Positions 5,385-6,711 of a stretch of 6,711 nt of DNA are shown piece by piece (positions within the stretch are counted from its first letter, which is position 1; every line of letters starts with the position of its first letter). The notes under the pieces were generated by a model. That model searched no databases and had not been told where the DNA came from. It worked only from the letters and a program-made list of their open reading frames with translations. The stretch comes from Ruminococcus sp. UBA3855. GTDB taxonomy: Bacteria > Bacillota > Clostridia > Oscillospirales > Ruminococcaceae. The stretch spans positions 8,717-15,427 of the forward strand of contig DGHF01000224.1 in NCBI GenBank assembly GCA_002392545.1, read 5' to 3'. A program made the translations under genes and the position numbers.

Positions 5385-6711
5385 TTATTGATGTAACAAT
5401 TCATTCAGATGCAGGTAATTGATACCAGTTGCGCTGAATGTTGACATTGCAAATACCAAGTCCGTGACACCTTTCTGTTGCAGGAAAGAAATAATATTCT
5501 TCTGGAAATAGCGCATATCCACGACCCAGATATTTGAAAAAGAACTTGTCAGACAAGGAATCATTGCATTAGCGTAACTGTCCTTAATAATACAAAGCGT
5601 TCTGTTGTTGTGTACCCCTGTATGAACGTGTGTAACGCAATCGTCACCATACATAAATACAAGATAATAGCTGACTGGTGAAAAATTATCAATATCATAA
5701 ATCAAATCGCCTTCTCTTTGACCAGTCATATCATTATTATAGTAAATTGTCCTGTATTCGCATTTAGGGACATAATAAATGAACGGTTCAGGGTTATTTT
5801 TCAAAGTCATGCTATTGGTAAAGCTGTACAATGTCCCGACATAGTCATCACGTCTTTTTTCTTCATACTCTGACAAATCCGCAAAGGGAGCATCAAGCGT
5901 TTCAGCCAGAGCCTTTGCGCCGTAGTATGCGCCAAGCGGTTGCCAATGGTGGTCAGTTCTGGAATAGATAGCTTCATTTCTATGGGGAAGAAGAGCCTGA
6001 TAAGCATCTATAGGAGTTACATCAGTCAGATATTTATTGATATGCTCAATATTTTCAATTTCGCTGACCGTTGCGGATTCGTATTTTTTAGGGAGGTAGA
6101 AAGAGACAGCAGTTGGAATTACCATAGAATACACATTGACAGAATCGCCAAGGAGTTGCTTGTATTGATTCACATAGCTTGCATAAGTTTCACCAGCTTC
6201 AAAAGTACCACCATACAGTTCCATACCACGGTCATCAACAATCAGAACACTATTTGCAATTTCTCCCTCTGCATCAGCGTATTCATTAGGCGGAATGGTA
6301 GGCGGTTCAGTTTCCGCCTCAGTAACTTCCACAGTTTCAGCAATCAGCTGTTCCGGTTCTGAAATTGGTTGAGTTTCAGCAGGCGTATTATTTGACAATG
6401 TAACTGTACCATGAATTTCCACGCCATCATCATAGTCAATCCCCATCGCATCACGATAACCGGAAATCATATTTCGGAAAGTACTTCTCATAGGGACAGC
6501 ATCATTGAAATATTCCGCAAACTGTGAAGTAAAACTGCCGTCCAAATAACTTTCTATGGTAAACGTCGGGCATTTCGCCAAAGAACGATTTTCCTCAAAT
6601 GATTCAGTAGGACGTTCCCCCAGTAACATAAATGCTGTTGCCACGCACATGGTAAACGAAATAGCAATAACATTTGTTAATGCAAGCTGATGACTGATAA
6701 ATTTTTCTTTT
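5385..6711 (-). CDS. DHHW family / AlgX-like SGNH-type membrane-anchored protein (5' end outside window)
   Basis: This is a predicted extracytoplasmic partner of an MBOAT acyltransferase in O-acylation of a surface polymer, related to AlgJ/AlgX and comparable to DltD. An ATG at 6650 gives 421 residues, but there is no ribosome binding site before it and the frame stays open to the window edge. The added upstream codons complete a membrane segment (LALTNVIAISFTMCVATAFMLL), so the true start is beyond 6711. Numbering from 6650, residues 11-60 have the family opening GERPTESFEENRSLAKCP with YFNDAVPMRSTF. Residues about 86-130 are a Thr/Glu/Pro-rich linker, likely exposed. Asp233-His234-His235-Trp236 is the DHHW signature (catalytic Asp and His), and IIKDSYANA supplies the likely nucleophile Ser358 near the C terminus. 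All triad candidates are therefore present. It is the first visible gene of an operon with FkbH-like and carrier protein genes. Confidence 0.88.
   Translation of the reverse strand, partial: KEKFISHQLALTNVIAISFTMCVATAFMLLGERPTESFEENRSLAKCPTFTIESYLDGSFTSQFAEYFNDAVPMRSTFRNMISGYRDAMGIDYDDGVEIHGTVTLSNNTPAETQPISEPEQLIAETVEVTEAETEPPTIPPNEYADAEGEIANSVLIVDDRGMELYGGTFEAGETYASYVNQYKQLLGDSVNVYSMVIPTAVSFYLPKKYESATVSEIENIEHINKYLTDVTPIDAYQALLPHRNEAIYSRTDHHWQPLGAYYGAKALAETLDAPFADLSEYEEKRRDDYVGTLYSFTNSMTLKNNPEPFIYYVPKCEYRTIYYNNDMTGQREGDLIYDIDNFSPVSYYLVFMYGDDCVTHVHTGVHNNRTLCIIKDSYANAMIPCLTSSFSNIWVVDMRYFQKNIISFLQQKGVTDLVFAMSTFSATGINYLHLNELLHQ

Overview
The window looks like chromosomal DNA of a Gram-positive Clostridia-type bacterium, possibly from the Ruminococcus/Oscillospiraceae area; the genus is a guess. 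The clues are strong AGGAGG-type ribosome binding sites, moderate GC, a short ThiC, a short ThiF of the Firmicute 'family 2' type, and a DHHW/FkbH/acyl-carrier gene set. All six supported genes lie on the minus strand, so transcription runs from high to low coordinates. I saw no rRNA, tRNA, CRISPR array, transposase or phage gene.

Right part (about 6711 down to 3281): an operon cut by the window edge. It encodes a membrane-anchored DHHW/AlgX-like SGNH-type protein whose 5' end lies outside the window, then a full-length FkbH-like protein (SGNH-like, HAD-IIIC phosphatase and C-terminal acyltransferase-like regions), then a small acyl carrier protein. A rho-independent hairpin follows directly. 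FkbH proteins are known to take glycerate from 1,3-bisphosphoglycerate and load it on a carrier protein. The set resembles the dlt teichoic acid D-alanylation system with the adenylating enzyme replaced by FkbH: loader, carrier and a DltD/AlgX-like extracellular partner. The expected MBOAT membrane acyltransferase would be just outside the window. My inference is a surface polymer decorated with glyceryl or a related acyl group.

Middle (about 3280 to 2471): a single-gene unit for a 201-residue protein of unknown function with one membrane segment, a proline-rich N-terminal tail and an extracytoplasmic domain carrying a DSDGDG calcium-loop-like motif. Its upstream region has a TATAAT box and a pair of imperfect direct repeats at 22-bp spacing.

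Left part (about 2481 to 111): a thiamin pyrimidine/thiazole operon. A promoter leads into a TPP riboswitch and then an intrinsic terminator, followed by thiC (HMP-phosphate synthase), thiS (sulfur carrier) and thiF (ThiS adenylyltransferase). TPP should shut the operon off by transcription termination. Immediately after the thiF stop codon there is a long imperfect hairpin flanked by an 11-bp direct repeat. It resembles a miniature mobile or REP-like element more than a normal terminator. Further thiamin genes may follow beyond the left edge.
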